A stretch of 64,000 nucleotides of DNA from Oceanospirillaceae bacterium (GCA_013215505.1 JABSQZ010000019.1:1-64000), one strand, 5' to 3'. Counted from the first letter of the stretch, positions 16,726 through 25,409 are shown. Program-made: numbers and translations. The notes: a model not told the origin generated them from the letters alone.

Positions 16726-16898
16726 TCTGTCATTATATTCAATACAACTGCATACCGGCCTTTCTGTTCAGCTGCTTTTCTTGAGAGGTATCAGATCAAA
16801 AAATGCTGCTATTGAGTTTCTTAAAATATCGTCTCATGCTGTTGCTGGTCAATTTAACAATACCACTATATTGCGGTCAAATCTGAAGATTGGAAAAT

Positions 16899-17921
16899 AT
16901 GGAAAATATGATGAAGTGTAATCTGTCTGAAATAGCTTGGTCGGGGGAATCACTGTACAGGCCTGAATGTGTATTAGCGACCAGGGCTGGTTATAAGTAC
17001 GTGTCAGATTCTCGGGGTGGGGTGACGGAAATTAGTCCCTATGGTACCCAGCGTTTCTTCGGCGGTGAGCAAGTACCAGGTTATGGGTTACTTAAGCCCA
17101 ATGGCATTGCCTTATTAGCCAACGGAGATTTTCTGATTGCCCATTTGGGCGATACTCGTGGCGGTATTTTTCGTATTACCCGCGAGGGCAATTGTAGTGC
17201 TTTTGTCACTGAAATTAACGGTGAGCCGATTCCGCCCACTAACTTCATCTATTTAGATCGTCAGGGCAGACTTTGGTTCACGGTAAGTACCAGAGTAGAG
17301 CCGCGTGCCGATGCCTACAGTAAAGATGTTGCCGACGGCTTTATTGCACTTATCGACAATGGCGAGGCGAGAATCGTCGCAGATGATATAGGTTATACCA
17401 ATGAAGTGTATGTAGACCCCGATGGTCAACACTTATATGTAAACGCCACCTTTAGTCGCGAGTTGATCTGCTATCAGATAAATGCAGACAATGACCTGCA
17501 GCACCCCAGTGTAGTGACCAGATTCTCTGCAGGCACCTATCCCGATGGTTTAACCCGGGACCAGCAGGATAATTTTTGGGTCACTAGCATCGTCAGCAAC
17601 CGTCTTTTACGCGTTAGCCCAGAAGGGCGGCGGCAGATAGTGCTGGAAGACAGCGATAGAGAACATCTGCAATGGGTGGAAGAGGCATTTCAAAGCGGAC
17701 AGATGGGGCGTCCTCATCTGGATAATATTAAAAGCCAATGTCTGAAAAATATCTCCTCTCTGGCTTTTTCTGGTGCCGATTTATCCATCATGAATTTTGG
17801 TTGCCTGTTAGGTGACAAGATTGGCATTATTGATACTGCGCAATCAGCAGCGGCGACTGTGCATGGAGTCGCACCCGCACATTGGCACTTTGATGATCAC
17901 CGTGCCTGTTGTGACGACTGA
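16899..17921 (+). CDS. SMP-30/gluconolactonase-family protein
   Basis: 340-residue six-bladed beta-propeller of the SMP-30/gluconolactonase/LRE family, metal-dependent lactonases that open sugar lactones. Visible family features are RPECVLATRAGY with the metal-ligand Glu near residue 20, SDSRGGVTEI, LKPNGIAL, PPTNFIYLDRQGRLWFT-type strand (shown as PPTNFIYLD), YTNEVYVDPDGQHLYVN (Asn ligand) and TYPDGLTRDQQDNFWV (Asp ligand). Start is ambiguous among TTG 16890 and ATG 16899, 16908 and 16911. In a cluster with a dehydratase and dehydrogenases it would hydrolyse a sugar lactone to the acid; no signal peptide is seen. Confidence 0.85.
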   Translation: MENMMKCNLSEIAWSGESLYRPECVLATRAGYKYVSDSRGGVTEISPYGTQRFFGGEQVPGYGLLKPNGIALLANGDFLIAHLGDTRGGIFRITREGNCSAFVTEINGEPIPPTNFIYLDRQGRLWFTVSTRVEPRADAYSKDVADGFIALIDNGEARIVADDIGYTNEVYVDPDGQHLYVNATFSRELICYQINADNDLQHPSVVTRFSAGTYPDGLTRDQQDNFWVTSIVSNRLLRVSPEGRRQIVLEDSDREHLQWVEEAFQSGQMGRPHLDNIKSQCLKNISSLAFSGADLSIMNFGCLLGDKIGIIDTAQSAAATVHGVAPAHWHFDDHRACCDD

Positions 17922-18712
17922 ACTAAGACTATTGAACCAAAATATATAAGTGTTGCCTGTCAACATCTAAAGAGTTCGTTGCATCGAACTGTCATCTACA
18001 CAGTTAGCGGCCAGGCCATACTTTACTGTACTTACACCAGAGATAGATCCGAGGGAAGTTAATATTTGAATGATGACTGTTTTGGTCTGGCTAGTGCATC
18101 CCGTCTGTGGTCGCCTGTAAATTTAGGGGTCATCAGAAAAGCATCAGCTGTTAACCTCTCCCGATATTTCTCGGCCAATACCGTTGTACAGCAAACCCTG
18201 CAAAACAGGCTTTAACAGTACCGCTGTGTTTACTGGTTTTAATTATTGTTAACTATTCAGTGCGCTCGACAGTTTCATAAAGGTTGTTGCATCCCTAATA
18301 CGGGCTGTTTTTGTTTATTAATTCACCTTTCTTCTAATGTTCAGGTCTGAGCTGCGTTGCTTTTACCTCAATATATCGTCATTCATAGTTAAGTTGTCCA
18401 GCGGCTATTTTCCAGGGTGCTCCGCCGCTAAATTTAATTTTTTTCTGGGTAAAGTTTACTCTGTGATCGCCCCAATAATTGACTAAGTGCTAACAGCTTT
18501 AGCAGAGTATTTATAGTGGCTGGCAAGCGCGTTTATCCGCTGAATTAGTTTCAAGTATTGTGTCTATCATGTTGTTTTTGCTTGTTTTAAAAAAATAAAC
18601 AATACGAATTCACATATTGAGATGGCTGAGGTTCCGATGCATATGTTCTTTGTTTTTGTTGCTTGAGTTAATCTTTTATTTGAAATACATATAAAAATAA
18701 GTGGAGTAACAA
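17922..18712. other. Long intergenic region before the TRAP genes
   Basis: About 790 bp with no credible open frame on either strand. It must carry the promoter of the TRAP transporter genes, probably in the AT-rich stretch 18580-18690. A small inverted repeat AACTGT/ACAGTT occurs near 17987-18004. I see no tRNA-like or riboswitch-like pattern and no mobile-element remnant. Confidence 0.5.
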
Positions 18713-19696
18713 ATGAAAAAATTTAACTTCGTTAAGAGCATTGCGATTTCAGTATTGTTTGGCGTCGCCACAACTGCGATGGCAAAAGACCCCATTGTCA
18801 TTCAAGTCAATAACACGATGAAACCTGGTGGATCAGAAGAGGCAGCTATTACCGCGTTTTCAGAATATCTGCAAAAGCATGCACCGGGTGATTTTAAGAC
18901 AATTCCATTTCTCAGTGGTCAGCTCGGTGGAGAAAATGCGGTGCTGGAATTGTTGAATATTGGTCAAACGCAGATATCCCTGACAGCCAGTAACTGGCGC
19001 ACTCAATACGCACCTGAATATGATCCGATCTCTATTCCTTTCCTTTTCCCAAGTAATGAATCGATCGCGGCCTATATGGAAACTGATTCAGGGAAACGTC
19101 TCGAGGAAATAGCAAAAAATAAGGGGGGCATAATTCATTTAGGTGTTCAGAATCGTGCGGCGCGTCACATGACTGCAAATAAAAGAATCGATTCACCTGA
19201 TGACCTCTCTGGTTTCAAATTAAGGCTTCCGGGGGTACCCGTTTGGGTTGATGTGTGGGAGGCGATTGGTGCTCAACCTGTGATTGTCCCCGCGCCTGAA
19301 ATATACCTGGCAATGTCAACCGGTCAGGTTGACGGGCATGAAAATTCACTGGCTTCACCTTACAACAGAAAGCTGGAAGAAGTGCAATCTCACCTGATCA
19401 TGACCAGCCATGTCTACTCCCCATGGCATTGGGTGGCAAGTCGCGATTGGTGGAATACTTTGTCCTCTGAAGATCAAAACATTATTAAAGATGCCGTCAA
19501 TGTGGCCAAGAAAGTGGGCAGTGAGACTGAAGCAACTAAAGATAAGTTTTATCTGATAGAGCTACAGAAAAAAGGCATGCAAGTCGTCTATCCGGACCGT
19601 TCACTCTTTAAAGCTAAGGCGCAACACGCAATTGCTAAGGCGATGCAGAATTTAGCGCCAGGTGTCGCTGAAGATATTAAGAAAGTTATCCAGTAA
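18713..19696 (+). CDS. dctP: TRAP transporter solute-binding protein (DctP family)
   Basis: 327-residue periplasmic binding protein of a tripartite ATP-independent periplasmic transporter. A signal peptide ends near residue 25 (TTAMA/KDP). The ligand-clamping arginine motif FKLRLPG lies near 164, followed by AMSTGQVDGHENSL near 200, both typical of DctP proteins that bind organic acids through Arg-carboxylate contacts. AGTGGAG precedes the ATG. The neighbouring small and large membrane subunits complete the transporter. The ligand is unknown, but a carboxylate or sugar acid fits family and context. Confidence 0.93.
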   Translation: MKKFNFVKSIAISVLFGVATTAMAKDPIVIQVNNTMKPGGSEEAAITAFSEYLQKHAPGDFKTIPFLSGQLGGENAVLELLNIGQTQISLTASNWRTQYAPEYDPISIPFLFPSNESIAAYMETDSGKRLEEIAKNKGGIIHLGVQNRAARHMTANKRIDSPDDLSGFKLRLPGVPVWVDVWEAIGAQPVIVPAPEIYLAMSTGQVDGHENSLASPYNRKLEEVQSHLIMTSHVYSPWHWVASRDWWNTLSSEDQNIIKDAVNVAKKVGSETEATKDKFYLIELQKKGMQVVYPDRSLFKAKAQHAIAKAMQNLAPGVAEDIKKVIQ

Positions 19697-19764
19697 ATGC
19701 CAATAAAAACTATTTAGTTGCTCTCAGGGTGAAGCCTATTCACCCTTTTTATGCGGAGGTTAAA

Positions 19765-20274
19765 GTGATTATTAATAATGTGTCGTCTGAGTATGGCGGA
19801 GAGTATACCGGTAGATTTATCAAAACAGCACTTACTAAAGTAGAAGACATATCGAGTAAAATCTCTGCATTTCTACTTTTAGTGTTGGTGATAATCCTGG
19901 TTTACTCCGTGATTTCCAGGGATTTTCTGCAGATATCTACACCTTGGCTAGAAGAAATAAGCACGCTTGTTTGTGTGTACATGGTTGGGTTTGGCGGGTT
20001 AGCTGCCTGGGTAGGTAAGAGGCATATAGCCGTTGATTTACTGCCAAGAGTGGTATCGGGAAAAACTAAGCTCTGCCTGAACTTTACTATTTTAGTGATA
20101 GAAATTTGCTTCCTTTCTATGGCCGCCCTGGGTTGTTGGGAAATGATGTGGAAAAGTTTTAACAATACAACGACAGCTTTGGCAATGAGCTTCTCATTCT
20201 ATTACCTGGGTGTCTTCATCTGCTTCTTCGGTATGCTTTCGGTCAGTGTTTTTAGAACAATTTCAAGAATTTAG
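19765..20274 (+). CDS. dctQ: TRAP transporter small permease (DctQ family)
   Basis: 169-residue membrane protein with four hydrophobic segments, in order near LLVLVIILVYSVISRDF, LVCVYMVGFGGLAAWV, FTILVIEICFLSMAALG and FYYLGVFICFFGMLSVSVF. The motif TPWLEEISTLV is the usual DctQ signature. A GTG start at 19765 is chosen because a strong GGAGG lies 5 bp upstream; a longer frame from GTG 19729 has no ribosome-binding site. It couples the binding protein to the large permease DctM. Confidence 0.9.
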   Translation: MIINNVSSEYGGEYTGRFIKTALTKVEDISSKISAFLLLVLVIILVYSVISRDFLQISTPWLEEISTLVCVYMVGFGGLAAWVGKRHIAVDLLPRVVSGKTKLCLNFTILVIEICFLSMAALGCWEMMWKSFNNTTTALAMSFSFYYLGVFICFFGMLSVSVFRTISRI

Positions 20275-20296
20275 AATTAATTATAAGAGGTTGATT

Positions 20297-21586
20297 ATGG
20301 AGCATCTTTATATTTTCGGAGGGGCCCTTATTGTCTTAATGGCTCTGGGTCTTCCGGTGGTTGTGGCGCTAGGTACCACTTGTATGCTGGTTCTGGTAGC
20401 CACATCAACAACGGGTAATATACCGGTAGAGTTAATGTCCCTTAAGTTGATGACTACGCTAAATAGTTTTCCATTACTCGCCATTCCGCTGTTTATTTTA
20501 GCTGCAAATATATTAAATACCGGTAGTGCCACAAAAAGAATTTTTGACTTTGCCAATGTCCTAGTGGGCTTCATGCGCGGAGGCTTGGGACATGCTAATG
20601 TTGTTGCCAGCATGATCTTTGCCGGTATGTCCGGAACAGCAGCTGCGGATGCCGCAGGCTTAGGTGCGCTAGAAATTAAAGCCATGCGAGAGCGGGGTTA
20701 TACACTAAAATACGCGACTGGAATTACCGCTGCCTCCAGTGTTATTGGTCCGATTATTCCCCCCAGTGTCGCAATGCTTATCTACGGATGGCTGGCAGAT
20801 GTCAGTGTAGGGGACTTGTTTATTGCCGGAATTGTTCCCGGTTTCATCATGGCAGCGCTGCTGATGCTTACCACGGTGTATTATTCGTATAAAACCCCGA
20901 TGCCCAGGCGCTCTTTCCCTACATTTTCTGAGTTCAAAGAATCATTTTCGCAAGCTATCTTGCCATTATGCACGCCAATGATTATTGCCGGTGGCATATG
21001 GACTGGGGTGTTTTCTCCCACTGAGGCCGGGGCGGTCGCTTGTGCGTATGGCCTGTTTCTTGGCATGGTTGTTTATAGAGATGTTAAGTTTAGTGACTTA
21101 TATCAGGTCTTTAAACAGTCAGTTGAGTTTAGTGCGGTCTTGTTGCTTATCATTGCGGTCTCAGGTTTTTATGGCTGGTTACTGTTACGTTTGCAAATAC
21201 CGCAAGAATTGGCCGGAGCATTAGTGAGTCTTGATGTTTCTCATTTTGTGCTATTACTGTTTCTTATGGCGTTCCTGCTGATTGTCGGTTGTTTCATGTC
21301 CGTGGTGGAAAGTGTCCTGATACTGACACCGGTATTAATTCCGGCACTAAGTGCCATAGGAATAGATCCACTATTTTTTGGTGTGTTCATGGTTGTGACA
21401 TTGTCAGCCGGTGTTATTACGCCTCCGTTTGGCACTGTTTTGTATGTGATGATGCCGATAACAGGAATGAAATTTGAAGAAGTCGTTAAAGCTATTATGC
21501 CGTTCTTCATACCCATAATTCTGACAATATTTATCCTGGCTATGTTTCCGAACATAGTTTCGGATTTTCCTGGATTGTTTAAATAA
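20297..21586 (+). CDS. dctM: TRAP transporter large permease (DctM family)
   Basis: 429-residue polytopic membrane protein, the sodium-coupled translocation subunit of the TRAP system. Family motifs include FPLLAIPLFILAANIL, FAGMSGTAAADAAGLG, VIGPIIPPSVAMLIYG and the C-terminal GVITPPFGTVLYV. The start at 20297 is preceded by AAGAGG and gives MEHLYIFGGALIVLMALGLP, the normal DctM N-terminus; the open frame extends further upstream into dctQ but has no support there. Three adjacent genes dctP, dctQ and dctM form the complete transporter. Confidence 0.95.
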   Translation: MEHLYIFGGALIVLMALGLPVVVALGTTCMLVLVATSTTGNIPVELMSLKLMTTLNSFPLLAIPLFILAANILNTGSATKRIFDFANVLVGFMRGGLGHANVVASMIFAGMSGTAAADAAGLGALEIKAMRERGYTLKYATGITAASSVIGPIIPPSVAMLIYGWLADVSVGDLFIAGIVPGFIMAALLMLTTVYYSYKTPMPRRSFPTFSEFKESFSQAILPLCTPMIIAGGIWTGVFSPTEAGAVACAYGLFLGMVVYRDVKFSDLYQVFKQSVEFSAVLLLIIAVSGFYGWLLLRLQIPQELAGALVSLDVSHFVLLLFLMAFLLIVGCFMSVVESVLILTPVLIPALSAIGIDPLFFGVFMVVTLSAGVITPPFGTVLYVMMPITGMKFEEVVKAIMPFFIPIILTIFILAMFPNIVSDFPGLFK

Positions 21587-21587
21587 T

Positions 21588-21618
21588 CGAACTTAACGGT
21601 CAGACCCTGTTGAGTTCG
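21588..21618 (+). terminator. Hairpin downstream of dctM
   Basis: CGAACTTAAC (21588-21597) pairs with GTTGAGTTCG (21609-21618) with one G-T pair. The loop GGTCAGACCCT can itself form GGTC/GACC. There is no immediate T-run; it may be an mRNA processing or 3'-end stabilising structure rather than a terminator. Confidence 0.4.
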
Positions 21619-21668
21619 TCGTTAGGCGAAATTTTTAACCAAGCGCTGAACTCTTGGGAAGGTGTACT

Positions 21669-22577
21669 ATGAAGGTCAATATTTTTGATGTATCACCAAG
21701 TTTTTACCCTTGGTTTAAGGATCTAAAAGAATCTAAGATTAAAAAAAATGAATTGATTAAATGGCTGGCAAATTCAGGCTTCCAATCCATTCATGCCGGA
21801 GATCTCTGGACCTATAAAAATGACCATAGGGATGACTTTTCGGCAGAGGTGATCAATAGCTATAGCGACGAAGTTAAGTCAATCCTATCCTTTAATATTT
21901 ACTCAGTTGAAGATTATGAAAAGGCAGTAGCATTAGGTGTAAAACATCTGGTTTATAGTCTTTCAATTTCTGAATCTTACAGCCAGGCTCTGCTTAAAAG
22001 GACAGTGGATTCATCGATTAATGAACTTCTAACTATTATTTCTAAATCCGCAGTTTGCGCTGATATAAAAATCCGCGTCAATCTAGAGACATGTTTTTAC
22101 TGTCCTTATGCAGGAAAAATTGATCCCTCTAAGATAGAAAATGTCTTGGATAAAATTCTCTCTGAATACAGTGATATTGAACTGTGCTTAAGTGATGAAA
22201 TGGGTAGAGCCACCCCGGATCAGGTCGATAAATTATTTAAAAAATTAGCTGAGCGATATTCATCGACCTCTGTCCATTGGGCCTTTCAGGGTTTGGATTC
22301 CTACGGGATGGGAATATGCAATGTCATGGCAGCATACCGAAATGGTGTGCGTACATTTGGTGCCGCGATGGGAGGGCTAGGTGGGGGGAACTACTCTGCA
22401 GTGAATTACCTGAATACAGTTTCTGAAGACCTGATATTTATGTTTGAAAGGATGGGGGTTAGTACCAATGTTGATGTTCAAAAGCTGCTCGTTGTCGCTG
22501 ACCGGGCTGCTATGCTTACAGGGATGGGCCTCAATGGGCGGGTACGATTATTGCCAAGGTCAAGAACATTTTTCTGA
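21669..22577 (+). CDS. Divergent HMG-CoA-lyase-like (DRE-TIM metallolyase-type) protein
   Basis: 302-residue protein resembling the HMG-CoA lyase branch of the DRE-TIM metallolyases. Matching elements are LANSGFQSIHAG near residue 35, CLSDEMGRATP near 174, HWAFQGLDSYGMG near 203 and GAAMGGLGGGNYSAV near 232, in the family order. However, the N-terminal RDG motif that supplies the metal Asp is replaced by PSF (VSPSFYPWF), and the HxH metal pair appears as HWAF. Metal binding and classic lyase chemistry are therefore doubtful. GGGAAGG precedes the ATG at 21669. Codon use looks AT-rich. Position after the TRAP genes suggests a role in carbon-carbon cleavage in the same pathway, which is inference. 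Confidence 0.65.
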   Translation: MKVNIFDVSPSFYPWFKDLKESKIKKNELIKWLANSGFQSIHAGDLWTYKNDHRDDFSAEVINSYSDEVKSILSFNIYSVEDYEKAVALGVKHLVYSLSISESYSQALLKRTVDSSINELLTIISKSAVCADIKIRVNLETCFYCPYAGKIDPSKIENVLDKILSEYSDIELCLSDEMGRATPDQVDKLFKKLAERYSSTSVHWAFQGLDSYGMGICNVMAAYRNGVRTFGAAMGGLGGGNYSAVNYLNTVSEDLIFMFERMGVSTNVDVQKLLVVADRAAMLTGMGLNGRVRLLPRSRTFF

Positions 22578-22597
22578 AAGTCTAGGAGGTTGAACTA

Positions 22598-23491
22598 ATG
22601 CGTACAGATTTTACCACGCTTAAACTCTTTATTGCCGCCGCAGAATATGGAAATATTGCCAAGGCCGCTGAGGCTTGTAGCATAGTTCCCTCTGCAGTAA
22701 GTAAGAGAATCGCTGCTTTAGAGGACTCTATCGGTGTCCCTCTGTTCTTTAGAAAATCCAGAGGTGTCGAACTAACCCAGGCGGGAGAAGTCGCATTAAA
22801 ATATGCAAAGAGCATATTCAAGCTGATTGAAAGATTTGAAGGAGAGATGAGCGAATATACGGATGGTATTCAAGGTCATATTAGGATTGCCGCCTGCCCA
22901 TCATCGATAGTGCAGTTTCTGCCTGAAGATATTGCTGAGTATGTGGAAAAAAACCCCCTGGTAAAGATTGATTTGATAGAAGATGTTACCCAATCAATAA
23001 TTACCAAGGTACGAGATGGGCTGGTCGACATAGGGATAACATCTGGTTTGATGCAAGTGGATGACTTAGAATTTTTACCTTATCGATTAGATAAATTGTC
23101 AGTATTAGCACCAAAAAGTCACCCTATTGCTGTGTTTGATAGCATGAGTTTCGAAGAGACCCTTAGTTACAATTATGTCGGGCTTCAGGAGGGAAGTTCT
23201 ATTCGAAATATGTTGCGTCTAAAGGCCCGTGAGCTGAATAAAGATATAAATTTCAGCGTCTCTGTAATGAGCTTCTCCGGTGTTATAAATATGGTGGAAG
23301 CCGGCCTTGGAATTACCATTATTCCCGAGGGAACGATTCCTAGAGCTATGTGTGAAAATCTGAAAATTATTAAATTAAATGAAAACTGGTCCTCTAGAAC
23401 TCTGGAATTGGTCACAAGAGAAGAGGCAGCACTGCCGGTCGTTTCCAGGAATTTATTTAACTATCTTTCAGAAATCGGTAACACTAAATAA
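22598..23491 (+). CDS. LysR-family transcriptional regulator
   Basis: 297-residue regulator with an N-terminal winged helix-turn-helix (residues 5-65, LKLFIAAAEYGNIAKAAEAC, SAVSKRIAALEDSIGVPLFF) and a periplasmic-binding-like effector domain. TAGGAGG lies just before the start. It is encoded in the same direction as, and within, the catabolic cluster, 20 bp after the lyase-like gene, so it is probably the local regulator responding to the substrate or an intermediate. Unlike most LysR genes it is not divergent from its likely targets. Confidence 0.92.
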   Translation: MRTDFTTLKLFIAAAEYGNIAKAAEACSIVPSAVSKRIAALEDSIGVPLFFRKSRGVELTQAGEVALKYAKSIFKLIERFEGEMSEYTDGIQGHIRIAACPSSIVQFLPEDIAEYVEKNPLVKIDLIEDVTQSIITKVRDGLVDIGITSGLMQVDDLEFLPYRLDKLSVLAPKSHPIAVFDSMSFEETLSYNYVGLQEGSSIRNMLRLKARELNKDINFSVSVMSFSGVINMVEAGLGITIIPEGTIPRAMCENLKIIKLNENWSSRTLELVTREEAALPVVSRNLFNYLSEIGNTK

Positions 23492-23515
23492 CAGTGAGTA
23501 TCACAGGTATATATT

Positions 23516-23887
23516 ATGAGAATAGATCATTTGGTTTTAACGGTAAAAGATGTTGATAAAACAGTAGATTTTTACACCCGATTTATGGGCTTTGAGAAAG
23601 ACGTTTTCTTAGAAGGGCGTGTGGCACTTAAATTTGAGGGTGGCAAAATAAACCTGCACACCTATGGCAATGAGTTTGAGCCTAAAGCAGAAAACCCTAT
23701 GCCGGGATCTGCTGATCTGTGTTTTATTGCCGATGAGAAAATTGAAGATATTATGCTGCGTTTCATCCGTGAAGGTATAAATATTATTGAAGGGCCGGTC
23801 TTTAGGACGGGTTCGCGCGGTAGGATTTACTCGTTTTACTTTAGAGATCCAGATCACAATCTAATTGAAGTATCAAATTATGCCTAG
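23516..23887 (+). CDS. VOC-family (glyoxalase/dioxygenase-like) protein
   Basis: 123-residue single vicinal-oxygen-chelate protein. The pattern is IDHLVLTVKDVDKTVDFYTRF at the N-terminus (H3 as possible metal ligand), HTYGNEFEPKA in the middle and SFYFRDPDHNLIEVSNY at the C-terminus with a Glu ligand. Such proteins are lyases, epimerases or dioxygenases; small ones near sugar-acid genes are often of unknown function. It is the last gene of the cluster, 24 bp after the LysR gene, and is followed by a strong hairpin. Confidence 0.85.
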   Translation: MRIDHLVLTVKDVDKTVDFYTRFMGFEKDVFLEGRVALKFEGGKINLHTYGNEFEPKAENPMPGSADLCFIADEKIEDIMLRFIREGINIIEGPVFRTGSRGRIYSFYFRDPDHNLIEVSNYA

Positions 23888-23904
23888 TTAGATGCTGTTT
23901 TTAG

Positions 23905-23928
23905 CTAGGGAACATATAGGTTCCCTAG
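23905..23928 (+). terminator. Terminator-like hairpin at the end of the catabolic cluster
   Basis: CTAGGGAAC pairs with GTTCCCTAG (9 bp, extendable by one G-T pair) around ATATAG, 18 bp after the VOC stop codon. A short T-rich stretch follows a few bases later. Confidence 0.6.
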
Positions 23929-24007
23929 TTACGATTTTGAATTTAGGTATTAATAGATGAGGGGTAATTAACTATTTGTTTCCCGCCTCTTATATTGAGT
24001 CCCTAAA

Positions 24008-24042
24008 ACTTCCAACTTCCAACTTCCAACTTCCAACTTCCA
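24008..24042 (+). repeat. Heptamer array ACTTCCA x5
   Basis: Five perfect abutting ACTTCCA units, identical to the main motif of array 3 at 11700-11776. The preceding sequence CGCCTCTTATATTGAGTCC resembles the end of the 178-bp leader (CGCCTCTAC...TTATATTTAGTCC) with the middle missing, so leader and array appear to travel together. Confidence 0.9.
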
Positions 24043-24061
24043 ACAGTCAGCACGCGCTGAG

Positions 24062-24580
24062 TTAGCTCAGTAATTCTTTTACGATTAACTGCAAAAGGAA
24101 GGTTTCGCGGACAATAGAGAGTCCTTGTTTTTCGCTGTGGACGAGGGTGTATTGATTGTGCGCGATCGCCCGCTGAATATCTATCCAGCCGGGGGTCATG
24201 CCATTGGCGATTTCATGGGGCTCAAAGTTGGGCGGCTGTAATTGCTCATCAATAGTGCAGCGATAACAAAATGATCGCATATGCACTATCTGCAAGTTGT
24301 CTTTATACCAGGGGCGATACTCTTCATAGCAGCCAAACTCGACAATATTGCTGATGTTTTGCGCACCGGTTTCTTCCTGCAGTTCGCGAATCAGGCCATT
24401 GATCGGCTGCTCTCCTTCATCTATACCACCACCGGGTAAACTGTAATCATCGTAGCGCTGGGTATGTAGCAGTAAAATCTGCTGGCCGCGCAGGACAATG
24501 GCACGGGCTGCATCGCGTTTGAAGCAGGGGCCGGACAGGTCTTTAATATCCGAATGGACAGTGGATTTTAACAGGCGCAT
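24062..24580 (-). CDS. Nudix hydrolase
   Basis: 172-residue Nudix protein that would hydrolyse a nucleoside diphosphate linked to another moiety. The Nudix box is complete: GGIDEGE, then RELQEETGA with the catalytic Glu pair, at about residues 51-73. The N-terminal part begins ARAIVLRGQQILLLHTQRY, the usual first strand. Substrate cannot be deduced. The gene faces the catabolic cluster and stands alone. Confidence 0.92.
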   Translation of the reverse strand: MRLLKSTVHSDIKDLSGPCFKRDAARAIVLRGQQILLLHTQRYDDYSLPGGGIDEGEQPINGLIRELQEETGAQNISNIVEFGCYEEYRPWYKDNLQIVHMRSFCYRCTIDEQLQPPNFEPHEIANGMTPGWIDIQRAIAHNQYTLVHSEKQGLSIVRETFLLQLIVKELLS

Positions 24581-24932
24581 GAATAGCTAAGTCTCAACGG
24601 CAAAAAGCGCACATGATACGCTTTGAACCGCTATATCAATAGCCATTTGTGTAGGTTATTTAAGGTCTATTGTCCGCTACAAACCCCTGTCGCTAACAGG
24701 GAGTTGTATCTTTAGCTTTTGCTTGTAGATAAAGTATTGCAAACCTATCAACGCCCTAGCGGTAATTGCTAACATAGCGGTAAATTATTAAGAGTCTATA
24801 TTGCCTAATATCTGTTCAGTTTCGGTTTGTTATTCTTTTTAGTTATATGCTTATAAATAAATGCAGAAAAGTGGATTATTTGTTGAATAATGGTGCTACA
24901 GTATTCGCGGATGATTACTTCAGGGAGGAAAA
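24581..24932. other. Intergenic region between Nudix and DUF302 genes
   Basis: 352 bp between divergent genes. It is AT-rich in its right half and should contain both promoters. I see no repeat, no RNA gene and no open frame worth calling. Confidence 0.5.
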
Positions 24933-25409
24933 ATGACTAATTTCGCCACTATATCAGCCAGTTTCATAATGCTGTTTTTGACTGCTTTGCCCACGTCGGC
25001 GGCGCAGCACCAAGTGACAGATTTTGCCTGGCTGTACAGTACTCAGGGAGAGTTTGATGAGATCAAGGAATCCTTGGTCTTTGCTATTCAAGAGCAGGGG
25101 GCTGTCGTCAGTTACACCGCTCATGCCAGTGATATGTTAGCGCGCACGGGGAAGGCGCTGGGGATTACTGAAAATGTGTATAGCAAGGCGGAAGTAGTGT
25201 TGTTTTGCAAAGCTGAGATATCGCATAAATTAGTGGCCGCGGACCCGCACACTCTAGTGCTCTGTCCCTATCCGATCGCCATTTATACCCTTACCGCTGA
25301 GCCTGGTACTGTGTATTTGTCGATACGTAAACCGCTGCAGAATTTAGTTGCATATCAAGCCATCCAACGTTTTTTAGAAACGATTATTACCCAAGCTCTG
25401 GATTTTTAG
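24933..25409 (+). CDS. DUF302 domain protein, secreted
   Basis: 158 residues with a signal peptide to about residue 23 (TALPTSAA) and a DUF302 domain covering the rest. Family marks are ASDMLARTGKALGI, VVLFCKAEISHKLVAADPHTL in two parts (VVLFCKAEIS, VAADPHTL) and LCPYPIAIYTL. The fold is known, the function is not; members are often found beside sulfur-oxidation or redox genes. AGGGAGGA precedes the ATG. It lies 200 bp upstream of soxC in the same direction, so it could belong to the sulfur regulon. Confidence 0.85.
   Translation: MTNFATISASFIMLFLTALPTSAAQHQVTDFAWLYSTQGEFDEIKESLVFAIQEQGAVVSYTAHASDMLARTGKALGITENVYSKAEVVLFCKAEISHKLVAADPHTLVLCPYPIAIYTLTAEPGTVYLSIRKPLQNLVAYQAIQRFLETIITQALDF

Noticed and set aside
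16712-16921. 69-codon open frame between the ABM and SMP-30 genes
   Set aside because: Overlaps both neighbours in another frame, no domain and poor initiation signal.
10872-24062. tRNA-Phe as the attachment site of an integrated element
   Set aside because: No integrase gene and no copy of the tRNA 3' end was found at the right border; GGTTCGAT matches at 11021 and 11376 are too short.
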